Below, in pieces: positions 1-9,400 of a stretch of DNA of 36,964 bases; position 1 is the stretch's first letter, and each line of letters begins with the position of its first letter. The DNA lies in the NCBI GenBank assembly GCA_022925895.1, contig JAKSYS010000625.1:1-36964 (forward strand). The letters run 5' to 3'. A program made the position numbers and the translations under genes. A model generated the notes under the pieces. It did not search any database, had not been told where the DNA came from, and saw only the letters and a program-made list of their open reading frames with translations. The stretch comes from Fragilaria crotonensis. Taxonomy: Eukaryota > Bacillariophyta > Fragilariophyceae > Fragilariales > Fragilariaceae.

Positions 1-240
1 TGAACTGGTTGCTTGACAAATGCTACTGTAAAATATACCGTGCGATGAACTGCAATACTGGGGCATGATAAGTACCTGGTACTGTACTTCATGAAGTTTC
101 CTACGTTGGTACCATGGTACTGCATACTGTAGGGGAAAAAAGTAATGGTACGGAGTAAGACCAGGTTGGGTGTACTGTACGTCCAGTTTCCTATAGTAGA
201 CACTCCGATCAAATGTGAGGTACCCACTAGTATATCATAT
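1..240 (+). repeat. 240-bp direct repeat, copy 1
   Basis: This stretch recurs almost base for base at 5702-5950, and its second half recurs again at 6091-6193. It is rich in GGTACC/TACTGTAC words. No coding potential is seen. The copies lie in the same orientation about 5.7 kb apart. I see no retroelement genes between them, so I treat this as a dispersed or segmentally duplicated repeat rather than an LTR pair. Confidence 0.8.
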
Positions 241-481
241 ATGCCAAGAACGACATTGACAATTTTTTATTCACTTCTTGCCAAACAATTGTTCGTTGAC
301 TAACAGTTGTGTGTATCTTATATACATCTTCGTTATCATCGTGTTTGGTGTGCTTCTCTGTTTTCTGTCCATCGCTGTGAATGTTCCCGGCCTTGTTTTC
401 CCCTTCAATCGCACAAAATTGCACTTTTTCAACGAACTCGAAGCAGGTTGCTTCGCTCCTACATACAGCAGTTTCAAGACA

Positions 482-1785
482 ATGGCAAAGCTTCAGGAAA
501 TGCATGTGACCAGCGGTGCTTCTCAGAAACCTGCAAAAGTAGGAACGATGGGAGTGGGGCCGTTTGATGTTCTCTTGGGACGATCGCCGAAGGTGTACAG
601 CGCACCTGGTAACCAAGTGTTCCGCGATTTGATCCACGAGCACCTTGACCATTACAGCAAACACGCAACCCGATCCGAGAAATCCTCGTTGGTTTTACTC
701 ATCCTTTGCAAGATACACACGAATGGGGTCGCTTCAAACGAATGTCCGCTGATGGAACGTGGACGGAAGTTCCTATTGAAGTTGCAACAGAAAAGATATG
801 CCATGCGCTGCGCGACGCCCGTTTGGTGTGCAATCGCAATGCCATGGACAGGACCACCCGCGAATTGAGAAAAAGCAAGGCCCAAATGTTGGAGCGCTCA
901 CCGTCGTCTCGCCATTCGGTGGGATCCAGGTGGGAATCAGAATTATGCAGTACGAACATTACGGAAAAGAAGTGTCTTCAACAGAATCCAGTTTCATTTC
1001 AAAACAATCAGTCGAATGGATGGGCCGGAATTGATTCTGGGGTTTCACAAGAGTTGATCCTTGATTGCCAGATTCAGAGTCTTCTTCGATTGAGGAGAGC
1101 GATCGTGAGTCAACAACTTAGCGACTTTAACCTTCTCTCCAACCAAACATCTGGCCTTTCAACGTTGCTTCAGCCTCAGTGCCGTCCTCAAGTCCCAAGT
1201 AAAGGCTGCTCGGCTTTCTTTGAACAAGAACCTACTCCGATGGTCTTGTCTCAGTCAGAGAACGTCCCTCCAATGCATGCTGTAGACCAACATCAGCTTC
1301 GCCGTTACGAAGTCAGCCAGTGCCCACCTTCTCGCGATCCGAGGTTGTCATTGGAAGTCACAAACAAATTGGATGACGGCTCTTTTACAATGTGGCAGCA
1401 TACCGATCCAAGAAGACACAATCGTATCGAGGAGAATTCGTCGCCTCTGATTCAAGTTGACCGCGATCAGACGCATCTCAATCCGACCAGATGCAGAATA
1501 TCCACCAAGTTGCATGACCAGGTCGCACCGTGGAATGCTCTTGTCCCCCAAGCTCTCCTAGAAAGGAACATGGACAACAGGTCTAGTGGTAGTAGTAGTT
1601 CTCAAGGTTCGAACCATGACTATGCGAGTTCCTTTGAAGACGACGACGACAACGACAACGATTGCCTTGCGCAAATGCGAATGGATTCATCGCCAACCAA
1701 CCCACCACTCCCAAACGATCGCACATATGATGTGCTAAAGCGTGCTCTTGATATATGCGTCGACGTCGACGTGTCTCAAGACTAA
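482..1785 (+). pseudogene. DUF6824-domain-like gene with a one-base frame break
   Basis: The ATG at 482 opens a frame reading MAKLQEMHV, followed by a block beginning at GPFDVLLGR (about residue 27) and continuing PGNQVFRDLIHEH and RSEKSS. This matches the diatom/stramenopile DUF6824-type domain (DVLLGRG, PGN.xFR, then GRFLK and a final ALR helix). The second half of the domain, HEWGRFKRMSADGTW through KICHALRDAR, is in another frame, so one base is missing near 703. The rest, to the stop at 1785, is low-complexity: Gln/Ser-rich, with a serine run and an Asp-rich stretch (near 1636-1660). Joined length would be about 434 residues. The candidate introns across the break would be only 21-25 bp, too short. 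These domains are suspected to bind DNA, but function is unproven. It could be an intact gene with an assembly error. Confidence 0.7.
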
Positions 1786-2550
1786 CTCCGCATGAAAATT
1801 CATACAATTTATACATATGCTCTCTAGATTTTCTTTCCAATGTTTGTCTCTCACGCGCCTGACTTACAGAATGGAGACGAACGACGACGACGCGAACAAA
1901 AACTAGGGTTTCTGTTCATGACCTTCGGAAGACGACGCAGTGAAGTGAGCGTTATCAACCGACGTTATGAACTTTCGCAAAGCAGTCATTGTGAGGACGA
2001 ACATTATGATTCCGTTGTGTTACTCTAAAACATCAAACTCATTAGTGGCATCATATCCAATCCATGAATTGGAGGTTCGAGTGCGCACGGTCTTCGCACT
2101 GAATTTTTTTCTCGTCAAGTGGCGAGGTTGTGTCGTTCGCATTTAGTACGTTAGCCTCGCTCCATGATTTTGTTACTCGCACTTTGTTTATTATCATACA
2201 ATTGACGTTACCATTCTTCATCCACGCAAATGTGTATGTGGCTGGTTGTGGTGCTGGTATCATGGTTGACAACAAGTCAAAGCAGCGGTTTGGGGCCATG
2301 AGTGCAGAATCAGCATGAATTTTGAAAGTCGCGGTCACATCTCTCATTGAATTTCTTGTCTTGCTACTAGAGCCATGTATCCAGAAGGTTCACACAGCAG
2401 CACAGAGATGCAAGAAAGTTATGGTTCCCGTGCGGTGTAATGGAGGATGCCATGGTGACTCGACTACGTGGAAGGACGACAAGAGAGACTTCAGTGTATT
2501 CGGAACACGCTCGATTTTTAGTCATTACAAGCAGGACGTAAAATTACTAC
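1786..2550. other. Intergenic, no supported gene
   Basis: The short open frames here (for example 1840-2028 plus and 2051-2347 minus) have no recognisable motif and no paralogue elsewhere in the window. The sequence just before the next repeat block contains a perfect small palindrome, CCGGTAG-A-CTACCGG, at 2550-2564. Confidence 0.5.
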
Positions 2551-2850
2551 CGGTAGACTACCGGATCCGATTAGAATGCAAGGAAATGACGTCAACATTA
2601 TCGTCACAGTAATGAAGCTGCGTGGGACCTTCACGTAGAGCACAAGTGACACGCGTAGGCCGAAGAAAACACGGAATCTTCGTTTCTCATTTTTTTCATG
2701 GGTTTTCCAATACGCCGGCCCAGCCTCTTCCACGCCAGCCCGTTAATGTTTGAATGTTGTTATGCGTGGAACAGCATACTTGAAACGACTCTCCGTTAGT
2801 ACCGAATGATTTCCATTGCCATGTGTTATGTTTGCATATGATATTAGCCC

Positions 2851-3360
2851 TGTGCCGCCACTCTTATACGACGGCGGCATTTGCGGATTTTTTTCTACCA
2901 GTAATGCCGCCACTCGTACAACAGGGCGGCATTTGCGGATTTTTTTCTACCAGTAATGCCGCCACTCGTACAACAGGGCGGCATTTGCGGATTATTTTCT
3001 ACCAGTAATGCCGCCACTCGTACGACAGGGCGGCATTTGCGGATTATTTTCTACCAGTAATGCCGCCACTAGTCGTAAACGGCGGCGGCATTTGTGAATA
3101 ACTATGATAATTCATCACACCTCGATCCATTTCAAGCAATGTGGTATGAACTACAATACTAATCAGTGTCTCTACCAGTAATGCCACCACTCGTACCCGA
3201 CGGCTCATCTTGTTGTGGATTATTTTCTACCAGTATTAATGCCGCCACTTGTATACAATGGCGGCATTTGTGGATTTTTTTCTACCAGTAATGCCGCCAC
3301 TTGTATGCTGTGGCGGCATTTGCGGATTATTTTCTACCAGTAATGCCGCCAATTGTTCGG
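2851..3360 (+). repeat. Hairpin-forming 52-bp tandem repeat array (left)
   Basis: Units of 52 bp begin at about 2901, 2953, 3005 and 3057, with degenerate units before and after. Each contains TGCCGCC followed about 14 bases later by GGCGGCA, so each can fold into a hairpin. The units are joined by an AT-rich spacer containing TTTCTACCAGTA. The same unit appears inverted at 3662-3985. Confidence 0.85.
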
Positions 3361-3398
3361 AGACATTATATATCTTAGTTTCATCACCAAGAAAAAGC

Positions 3399-3472
3399 AG
3401 CAATGCCTAGGTTAGTAGGTTACGAACTTGTTTTTTGAAACAAGGTCCGGGGTTCGATCCCCGAAAAATGCT
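3399..3472 (+). other. tRNA-like sequence (probably not functional)
   Basis: The segment around 3451-3460 reads GGTTCGATCC, a near-perfect polymerase III B box one base short of GGTTCGANTCC, inside a GGGG/CCCC stem like a T-arm. Upstream, CTTGT and ACAAG can pair around a T-rich loop containing TTG, like an anticodon arm one base too long. Acceptor pairing is weak (AGCA/TGCT plus mismatches) and the D-arm is poor. It could be a tRNA relic, the head of a SINE, or a real tRNA carrying two single-base errors. Confidence 0.3.
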
Positions 3473-3661
3473 AAAAACCTATTTCTTGTGATAATCAAAA
3501 TTCGGAAACTACCGTGATGCGTAGTACAGTTGTGAAAAAGGACACCGCTAGCTGTGACATTGTTCATGGTAGCAGCAGATCCGAGATCAACAGGGAAACC
3601 ATCATGAGAAGGAGTACAGTTGTGAAGAAGCAAGAACAAGGCTGCTGTCTATGACGTTGCC

Positions 3662-3985
3662 ATCATTACTGGTAGCACACATTTTTGCAAATGCCGCCAT
3701 TTTGGCGCAGTCAGCGGCATTACTGGTAGCGTATTATTCCCAAATGCTGCCATTTTCAAAGTTGGCAGCATTACTGGTAGCATTTCATTTGCAATTGCCG
3801 CTGTTTGAAAAGTCGGTGGCATTACTGGTAGAAAATAATCCGGAAATGCCGCCTTCGTGAAGGCGGCGGCATTACTGGTAGAAAATAATCGGAAATGCCG
3901 CCACAGCATACAAGTGGCGGCATTACTGGTAGAAAATTATTCGGAAATGCCGCCATTTACAAAGTTGGCGACATTACTGAAAGCA
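3662..3985 (-). repeat. Hairpin-forming tandem repeat array (right, inverted)
   Basis: About six units of the form GGCGGCATTACTGGTAG followed by AAATAAT and AAATGCCGCC are the reverse complement of the left array units. Together the two arrays form a large imperfect foldback with a loop of about 300 bases carrying the tRNA-like sequence. Confidence 0.8.
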
Positions 3986-4369
3986 ATGCTGTTTGTCTAC
4001 GTGAATGCAACAATGATTAAAATTTAGGCCTCTCCTTGCTTATTCTTAAACGCTACTTCACTACTCCACTGGCTGATTTCTAGAAAGACCGCTGTGACAC
4101 CGACAAAGAGATGGCTTCATCTTGCACTTTGTTACAAACTTTGCCACTCCCTACATAGCTTCTGTACGTTGCTCGACCTGTGGCCTGCACCATTGCAGCA
4201 TTGCCTTGCACTTTGGATGTCCTGATTGTCCCACCTTTTCTACAGCAACTACATACTCCTTTCAAAGCAACCGCTCTGATGGAATTATGTTATTTGCCAT
4301 CAGAACACCAGAGTTACGGTACTTCTATAGCATCCTCAACAAAAATATTAGCAAAAGTAAATAAGGACC

Positions 4370-4945
4370 ATGTTGCGTAGCAGTACATTTCACTTACAGT
4401 TCAAGTTCTTCTTTTGAAGCTACGCATTCTTCTGGATCCTAAGAAAGGCAGGACAATGAATGGAGAGAGTGTCGTGTCAGCATCACAGATTACAGTAAAG
4501 CGACAGGGATTGAAGCGACAAAACATGTTGCATAGCAGTAAATTTCACTTACAGTTCGTTCTCTTCTTTTGAATCTACCCATTCTTCTGGATCACAATGG
4601 CAGGACAATGAATGGAGAGAGTCGTGTTGTGTTGTCAGCATCACAGATTCACTTACAGTTCAAGTTCTTCTTTTGAAGCTATGCATTCTTCTGGATCCTA
4701 AGAAAGGCAGGACAATGAATGGAAAGAGTGTCGTGTCAGCATCACAGATTACAGTAAAGCAACAGGGATTAAAGCGACAAAAACATGTTGCGTAGCAGTA
4801 CATTTCACTTACAGTTCACGTTCTTCTTTTGAATCTACCCATTCTTCTGGATCACAATGGCAGGACAATGAATGGAGAGAGTCGTGTCATGTCAGCATCA
4901 CAGATTATGGCAAAGCAACAGGGATTGAAGCAACAAAAACAAACG
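4370..4945 (+). repeat. Composite tandem repeat, two alternating units
   Basis: Two related units alternate: one with CATTCTTCTGGATCCTAAG and one with CATTCTTCTGGATCACAATG, each followed by GGCAGGACAATGAATGGA and GTCAGCATCACAGATT. They occupy about 4370-4525, 4526-4648, 4649-4788 and 4789-4940, so the array is two copies of a pair. Non-coding. Confidence 0.8.
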
Positions 4946-5460
4946 AACCATGGTATTGACCATGAAATGGTAAAATTATGGTGTATACGGACGGAAATTG
5001 TGGGCATTGCAATGATATCATCACATCAATGCAGGAAGAATTTTATTTCTGTTCAAACTAATGTCGGGCACATTTATGCTCTTTATCTACAATGAAGTTT
5101 TGAATACAAGCGTCTTGAAAAATTGCTCCAGGTGAAGTGAGAAAATCAAGATTCCAAAAACTCAAATTCTGCGACAAAAATGTTGACGTCATTTCCTTGC
5201 ATTCTAATCGCTTCCCGGAGCTACGATGGCGCCTCCAAGAATTGGCACAAAATCTTTCCTTTCAAGTGTGCGCACTTTGAACGTTGAACCGCCGCATTGG
5301 AGCTAGTAGGACACGTCATACTCGTAGTACACGATACTACGTATGATACATTCCCAGTTCCCAGTAGTCCACAAACGGGACTGCTTTGACAGTACCCGGT
5401 AGACTACTTGGTACAGTTAGCAGGATCGACATGATTTCTACCAACATTATGCATATCCTA

Positions 5461-6193
5461 CTATCCTACTATATTATAAATTAATTGTGTGCGTGCGTGT
5501 GTGAGTCCGTCCGTCTGTTACGGAGTATGACCACTCTGGGGTACTGGATCAAATGTTGCACTGTTACGTGGATTACGTGTACTACAGGTCTACAGTACAT
5601 AAACGGACGGTAATTTATGTTGAAACAACAGTGTGTTACGTTACTGAACTACAATACTGTACGAATTCAAAGTTACTGGATGGAATACTCATTGAATTTG
5701 CTGTGAACAGGTTGCTTGACAAATGCTACTGTAAAATATACCGTGCGATGAACTGCAATACTGGGGCATGATAAGTACCAGGTACCTGGTACTGTAGACT
5801 TCATGAAGTTTCCTACGTTGGTACCATGGTACTGCATACTGTAGGGGAAAAAAGTAGTGGTACGGAGTACGACCAGGTTGGGGGTTCTGTACGTCCAGTT
5901 TCCTGTTTCCTGTAGTAGACACTCCGATCAAATGTGAGGCACCCACTAGTATATTATAAGTTAATTGTGTGCGTGCGTGCGTGCGTGCGTGAGTCCGTCT
6001 GTTACGGAGTATGACCACTCTGGGGTACTGGATGAAATGAATACTGTCTGAATTTTTTCACTTCGCCAGGGTTGAGTACTGAAAGTAAACAGTAACAGTA
6101 AAAGTAGTGGTACGGAGTACTACCAGGTTGAGGGTACTGTACGTCCAGTTTCCTGTAGTAGACACTCCGATCAAATGTGAGGTACCAGTACCC
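5461..6193 (+). repeat. Tandem duplication of a ~490-bp unit including the 240-bp repeat
   Basis: The sequence starting near 5461 (AATTGTGTGCGTGCGTG, then GTCTGTTACGGAGTATGACC) restarts near 5948 with the same order, then reaches another partial copy of the 240-bp repeat at 6091-6193. The intervening 5702-5950 is the full second copy of window bases 1-240. A GTGC/GCGT microsatellite expands in the second unit (about 5965-5992). Confidence 0.8.
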
Positions 6194-6301
6194 ACTACCT
6201 GGTACCATCATACCTGTATTCATGGCATTCTGGATGCTGGATACAAGGTACAACGTACTAGTACTCTTGTACTGTACCTGGTAAACGAGCATAGCTCATA
6301 A

Positions 6302-6994
6302 GAGCATGTCTTATCGTGGGGGGTACATCCCTGATTTTTCGATTTTTTTTCAAAAAAGCATTTCTTATGAGGGGGGGTACATCGAATTGGGGGGGGGTCA
6401 GATGATGTACCTTTTTGATGACCTAGGGTCACATTTTCAAAATCTGACCCCCCCTCATGTACCCGGGGTCAGTACTGTATCATTGCTCCAGTGGGAATAT
6501 ACAGTGACCTTTTGTGGCTTTTCACTGCATGTTTAATACCACAAAACGTACAAATACCTGATCCTCGTGTTTTCGTCGAACGTTGGAGCAGTTGTGTACT
6601 CGGATTATGGGATATCTCAACAATTGCCCTGCAATCGAAACGCATCCTGCACTGTGATGACACCTCAAAAGGATGCACGCCCTCCCAGCATAGATATACA
6701 ACTATCACTCCCCCACTATTAAGTACAAGTAGGAGTCTCACAATCAGCATTGTGCGAATGCCAACAATGTTGGATACAATTATCAACTTGCAGTGTATCA
6801 AATTGTGTGCACGTGTGCCCAGTGCCCACTCACGCCGTTCTCGCTCCGGTAATCGGAAAACTGCGCGGTGGTTCAGTACACAGTACTACAGTACACGATA
6901 AAGATTGCCAATTTTTCAATTTTTTTTGAAGGGTACATCGATGTACCCAGGGTACACAAGAGGGCCGGTGTACCCCCAACGATAAGACATGCTC
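6302..6994. mobile_element. MITE, PIF/Harbinger-like (TAA target duplication)
   Basis: The left end GAGCATGTCTTATCG and the right end CGATAAGACATGCTC are perfect inverted terminal repeats. Inverted similarity extends to about 25 bp through a run of G/C leading into GTAC. The element is flanked by TAA at 6299-6301 and TAA at 6995-6997. A 3-bp TWA duplication is the established signature of PIF/Harbinger elements. At about 693 bp with no transposase it would be non-autonomous. The interior has G-rich tracts and GTACAT/ATGTAC words near both ends. The open frame 6491-6901 inside it shows no known domain. Confidence 0.7.
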
Positions 6995-7120
6995 TAATAC
7001 GAACATAGTGGTACTTGTACGCATATATATGTTCATAGTAGATCACCAAGCGAAACAAGATCTTTCGGAAGCATTTCAATCATGATCCATAGTTCGCACT
7101 TCGCACTAAAAATGGCACTT

Positions 7121-7179
7121 ATTCATTCGTCAAATGGTTTTTGTGCATCCCTTGACCTTGTGTCTTTAAACCTCAAGCC
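7121..7179 (+). promoter_or_regulatory. Conserved 5' leader block of ankyrin family A
   Basis: The block resembling TTCATGGTTTTTGTGCATCCC, then TTGACCTTGTGTCT, lies immediately before the start codon of A1. Clear copies precede A3 (about 20068-20125) and the A4 relic (24221-24264). A more diverged one precedes the A2 start at 12569. It is probably 5' untranslated sequence carried along in the duplications. Whether it is regulatory is not shown. Confidence 0.5.
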
Positions 7180-9012
7180 ATGCTGTTGAATGCAAATGAT
7201 CAAAAGTTGATTAACAGTGCCTTTGAAGGTAATCTCGAGGAGGTTCGTGACCTGTTACGAGCGGGAGCCAATGTTAATGCTCAAGATGATAATGGTAAAG
7301 CAGCCCTTTACAGGGCGAGTGGAATGGGCCACTTGGAAGTCGTCCGAGAATTACTGAATAACAACAAATTGAACGTGAATCTCCAAAGTACTGCAGGTGC
7401 AACAGCCCTTTACATTGCGAGTCAAGAGGGCCATGTGGAAGTCGTCCGCGAGTTGCTCAGAAACAACAAGGTGGATGTGAACATCCAATGTACTGACGGT
7501 GATACAGCCCTTTACATTGCGAGTCAGAATGGCCATGTGGAAGTTGTCCGCGAGTTGCTCCAAAACAACAAGGTGGATGTGAACATCCAATGTACTTATG
7601 GTGCAGCAGCCCTTTACATGGCGAGTCAAGAGGGCCATGTGGAAGTCGTGCGCGAGTTGCTCCAAAACAACAAGGTGAATGTGAACATCCAATGTACTAA
7701 TGGTGCAACAGCCCTACACATAGCGTGTCAAGAGGGTCATGCGGAAGTCGTCCGCGAGTTGCTTCAAAATAAGAAGCTGGATGTGAATCTCCAACGTACT
7801 AATGATGGTGCAACAGCCCTTTACATGGCGAGTCAAGAGGGCCATGCGGAAGTCGTCCGCGAGTTGCTTCAAAATAAGAAGCTGGATGTGAATCTCCAAC
7901 GTACTAATGATGGTGCAACAGCCCTTTACATGGCGAGTCAAGAGGGCCATGTGGAAGTCGTGCGCGAGTTGCTCGAAAATAAGAAGCTGGATGTGAACAT
8001 CCAATGTACTTATGATGCAACAGCCCTTTATACGGCGAGTTGTAATGGCCATGTGGAAGTCGTCCGGGCGTTGCTCCAAAACAACAAGGTGAATGTGAAC
8101 ATCCAATGTACTGACGGTGATACAGCCCTTTACATTGCGAGTCAGAATGGCCATGTGGAAGTCGTCCGCGAGTTGCTCCAAAACAACAAGGTCGATGTGA
8201 ATCTCCAACGTACGACTGGTACAACAGCCCTTTACATTGCGTGTCAAAAAGGCCATTTGGAAGTCGTCCGCGAGTTGCTCCAATACAACAAGACGGATGT
8301 GAATCTCCAACGTTCTAATGATGGGGTAACAGCCCTTTACATGGCGAGTCAGAATGGGCATGTGGAAGTTGTCCGCGAGTTGCTCCGAAACAACACGACG
8401 GATGTGAATCTCCAACGTACTAATGATGGTGCAACAGCCCTTTACATGGCGAGTCAAGAGGGCCATGTGGAAGTCGTGCGCGAGTTGCTCCAAAACAACA
8501 AGGTGAATGTGAACATCCAATGTACTGATGGTGCAACAGCCCTATACATAGCGTGTCAAGAGGGCAATGTGGAAGTCGTCCGCGAGTTGCTCCAAAATAG
8601 CAAGGTGGATGTGAATCTCCAACGTACGACTGGTGCAACAGCCCTTTACATTGCAAGTCAAAAGGGCCATTTGGAAGTCGTCCGCGAGTTGCTCCAAAGC
8701 AACAAGGTGGATGTAAATGCCCAGCTAACATCTGGTTTAACAGCCCTTTACATTGCAAGTCGAAATGGCCTTGTGGAAGTTGTCCGCGAGTTGCTCCGAA
8801 ACAGCGATGTTAATGTGAATCTCCAAATGACTGGTGGTGTTACAGCCCTTCACGCTGCAAGTCAAAAAGGCCATGTGGAAGTTGTCCGCGAGTTGCTCCG
8901 AAACAGTGATGTTAATGTGAATCTCCAAATGACAGGTGGTGTTACAGCCCTTCACGCTGCAAGTCAAAATGGCCATTTGGAAGTTGTCCGCGAGTTGCTA
9001 AGAACAAGATAG
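7180..9012 (+). CDS. Ankyrin-repeat protein A1 (18 repeats, C-terminus lost)
   Basis: Starting at ATG 7180 (MLLNANDQKLINSAF), the 610-residue product is an N-terminal capping repeat (GNLEEVRDLLRAGANVNAQ) and then 17 ankyrin repeats of 34-35 residues with consensus TALYIASQNGHVEVVRELLQNNKVDVNLQ-like units. Ankyrin stacks mediate protein-protein binding. There is no signal peptide or membrane segment. The last repeat breaks off at a TAG at 9010. One missing base near 9000 (CTAAGAAC where CTAAAGAAC would keep frame) hides further ankyrin coding (NKIDVNLQRRDNGL) beyond it. The identical break is present in A3, so the lesion predates the duplication or was copied by gene conversion. The product may be a truncated protein or not made at all. 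Confidence 0.8.
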   Translation: MLLNANDQKLINSAFEGNLEEVRDLLRAGANVNAQDDNGKAALYRASGMGHLEVVRELLNNNKLNVNLQSTAGATALYIASQEGHVEVVRELLRNNKVDVNIQCTDGDTALYIASQNGHVEVVRELLQNNKVDVNIQCTYGAAALYMASQEGHVEVVRELLQNNKVNVNIQCTNGATALHIACQEGHAEVVRELLQNKKLDVNLQRTNDGATALYMASQEGHAEVVRELLQNKKLDVNLQRTNDGATALYMASQEGHVEVVRELLENKKLDVNIQCTYDATALYTASCNGHVEVVRALLQNNKVNVNIQCTDGDTALYIASQNGHVEVVRELLQNNKVDVNLQRTTGTTALYIACQKGHLEVVRELLQYNKTDVNLQRSNDGVTALYMASQNGHVEVVRELLRNNTTDVNLQRTNDGATALYMASQEGHVEVVRELLQNNKVNVNIQCTDGATALYIACQEGNVEVVRELLQNSKVDVNLQRTTGATALYIASQKGHLEVVRELLQSNKVDVNAQLTSGLTALYIASRNGLVEVVRELLRNSDVNVNLQMTGGVTALHAASQKGHVEVVRELLRNSDVNVNLQMTGGVTALHAASQNGHLEVVRELLRTR

Positions 9013-9400
9013 ATGTGAATCTACAACGTCGTGATAATGGTTTAGCAGCTCTTGCTGTTGCTATCAAGAATAATCACGAGAGCATTGTCCTTCTCTTGAT
9101 GGGACACACACGGAGATCTAGAAGCGTCTCGAGAAGTAAGCGCGGAATCGCCATGTGTTTGCAGAATGTACACAGGCTTTGAAAGAGAATCCCCGTCGAC
9201 ATGATCTCGAAGGGGATGCGCTTATCAAGAGGAAAAATGTTGGGTGGACATGGGTAGCTCTCTTCTGCGCGGCTTAATGTGGCTGTTTGAAATGCGGTCG
9301 CTGTTCGACGAATTTCAAAAGGATGGATGAGACTATCACGAAGGAGATTGCTGACACAACGCTCGATAAGGCTCTCGACTAGTGAAATGTTATGTTGCAC
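9013..9400 (+). pseudogene. Disabled C-terminal tail of A1
   Basis: Reading beyond the A1 stop in shifted frames gives a last ankyrin repeat (IDVNLQRRDNGLAALAVAI, then ESIVLLLMG). A further one-base break near 9101 is followed by a tail with TQALKENPRRHDLEGDALIKR and DTTLDKALD. The tail is paralogous to the intact C-terminus of A2 and to 22070-22423. It contains several stop codons (for example TAG in GAGATCTAGAAG). Nothing here is likely to be translated as part of A1 unless the breaks are sequence errors. Confidence 0.65.

Larger units (their letters stand above)
2568..5210. mobile_element. Possible TIR-bounded element (32-bp perfect inverted repeat)
   Basis: Bases 2568-2599 are the exact reverse complement of 5179-5210 (32 of 32), with weaker inverted similarity for roughly 20 more bases on the inner side. 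The 2.64-kb interior is non-coding and itself organised as opposed hairpin arrays around a tRNA-like sequence. That layout would fit a non-autonomous DNA transposon or large foldback element. I do not find a convincing target-site duplication directly outside the arms and there is no transposase, so the transposon call is inference. Confidence 0.45.

Noticed and set aside
688..712. Mini-intron joining the two halves of the DUF6824-like domain
   Set aside because: The only GT..AG pairs would give introns of 21-25 bp, below any plausible size here.
2851..3360. CRISPR-like array of regularly spaced repeats
   Set aside because: The 52-bp units are repeated throughout with no unique spacers, the genome is eukaryotic, and no cas-type gene is present.
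1..5950. LTR retrotransposon with 240-bp LTRs at 1-240 and 5702-5950
   Set aside because: No gag or pol coding between them, no TG...CA ends or primer-binding site, and the second copy is itself part of a tandem duplication with a third partial copy.
6491..6901. 136-codon frame inside the MITE as a transposase
   Set aside because: No DDE-type or other transposase motif, and far too short.
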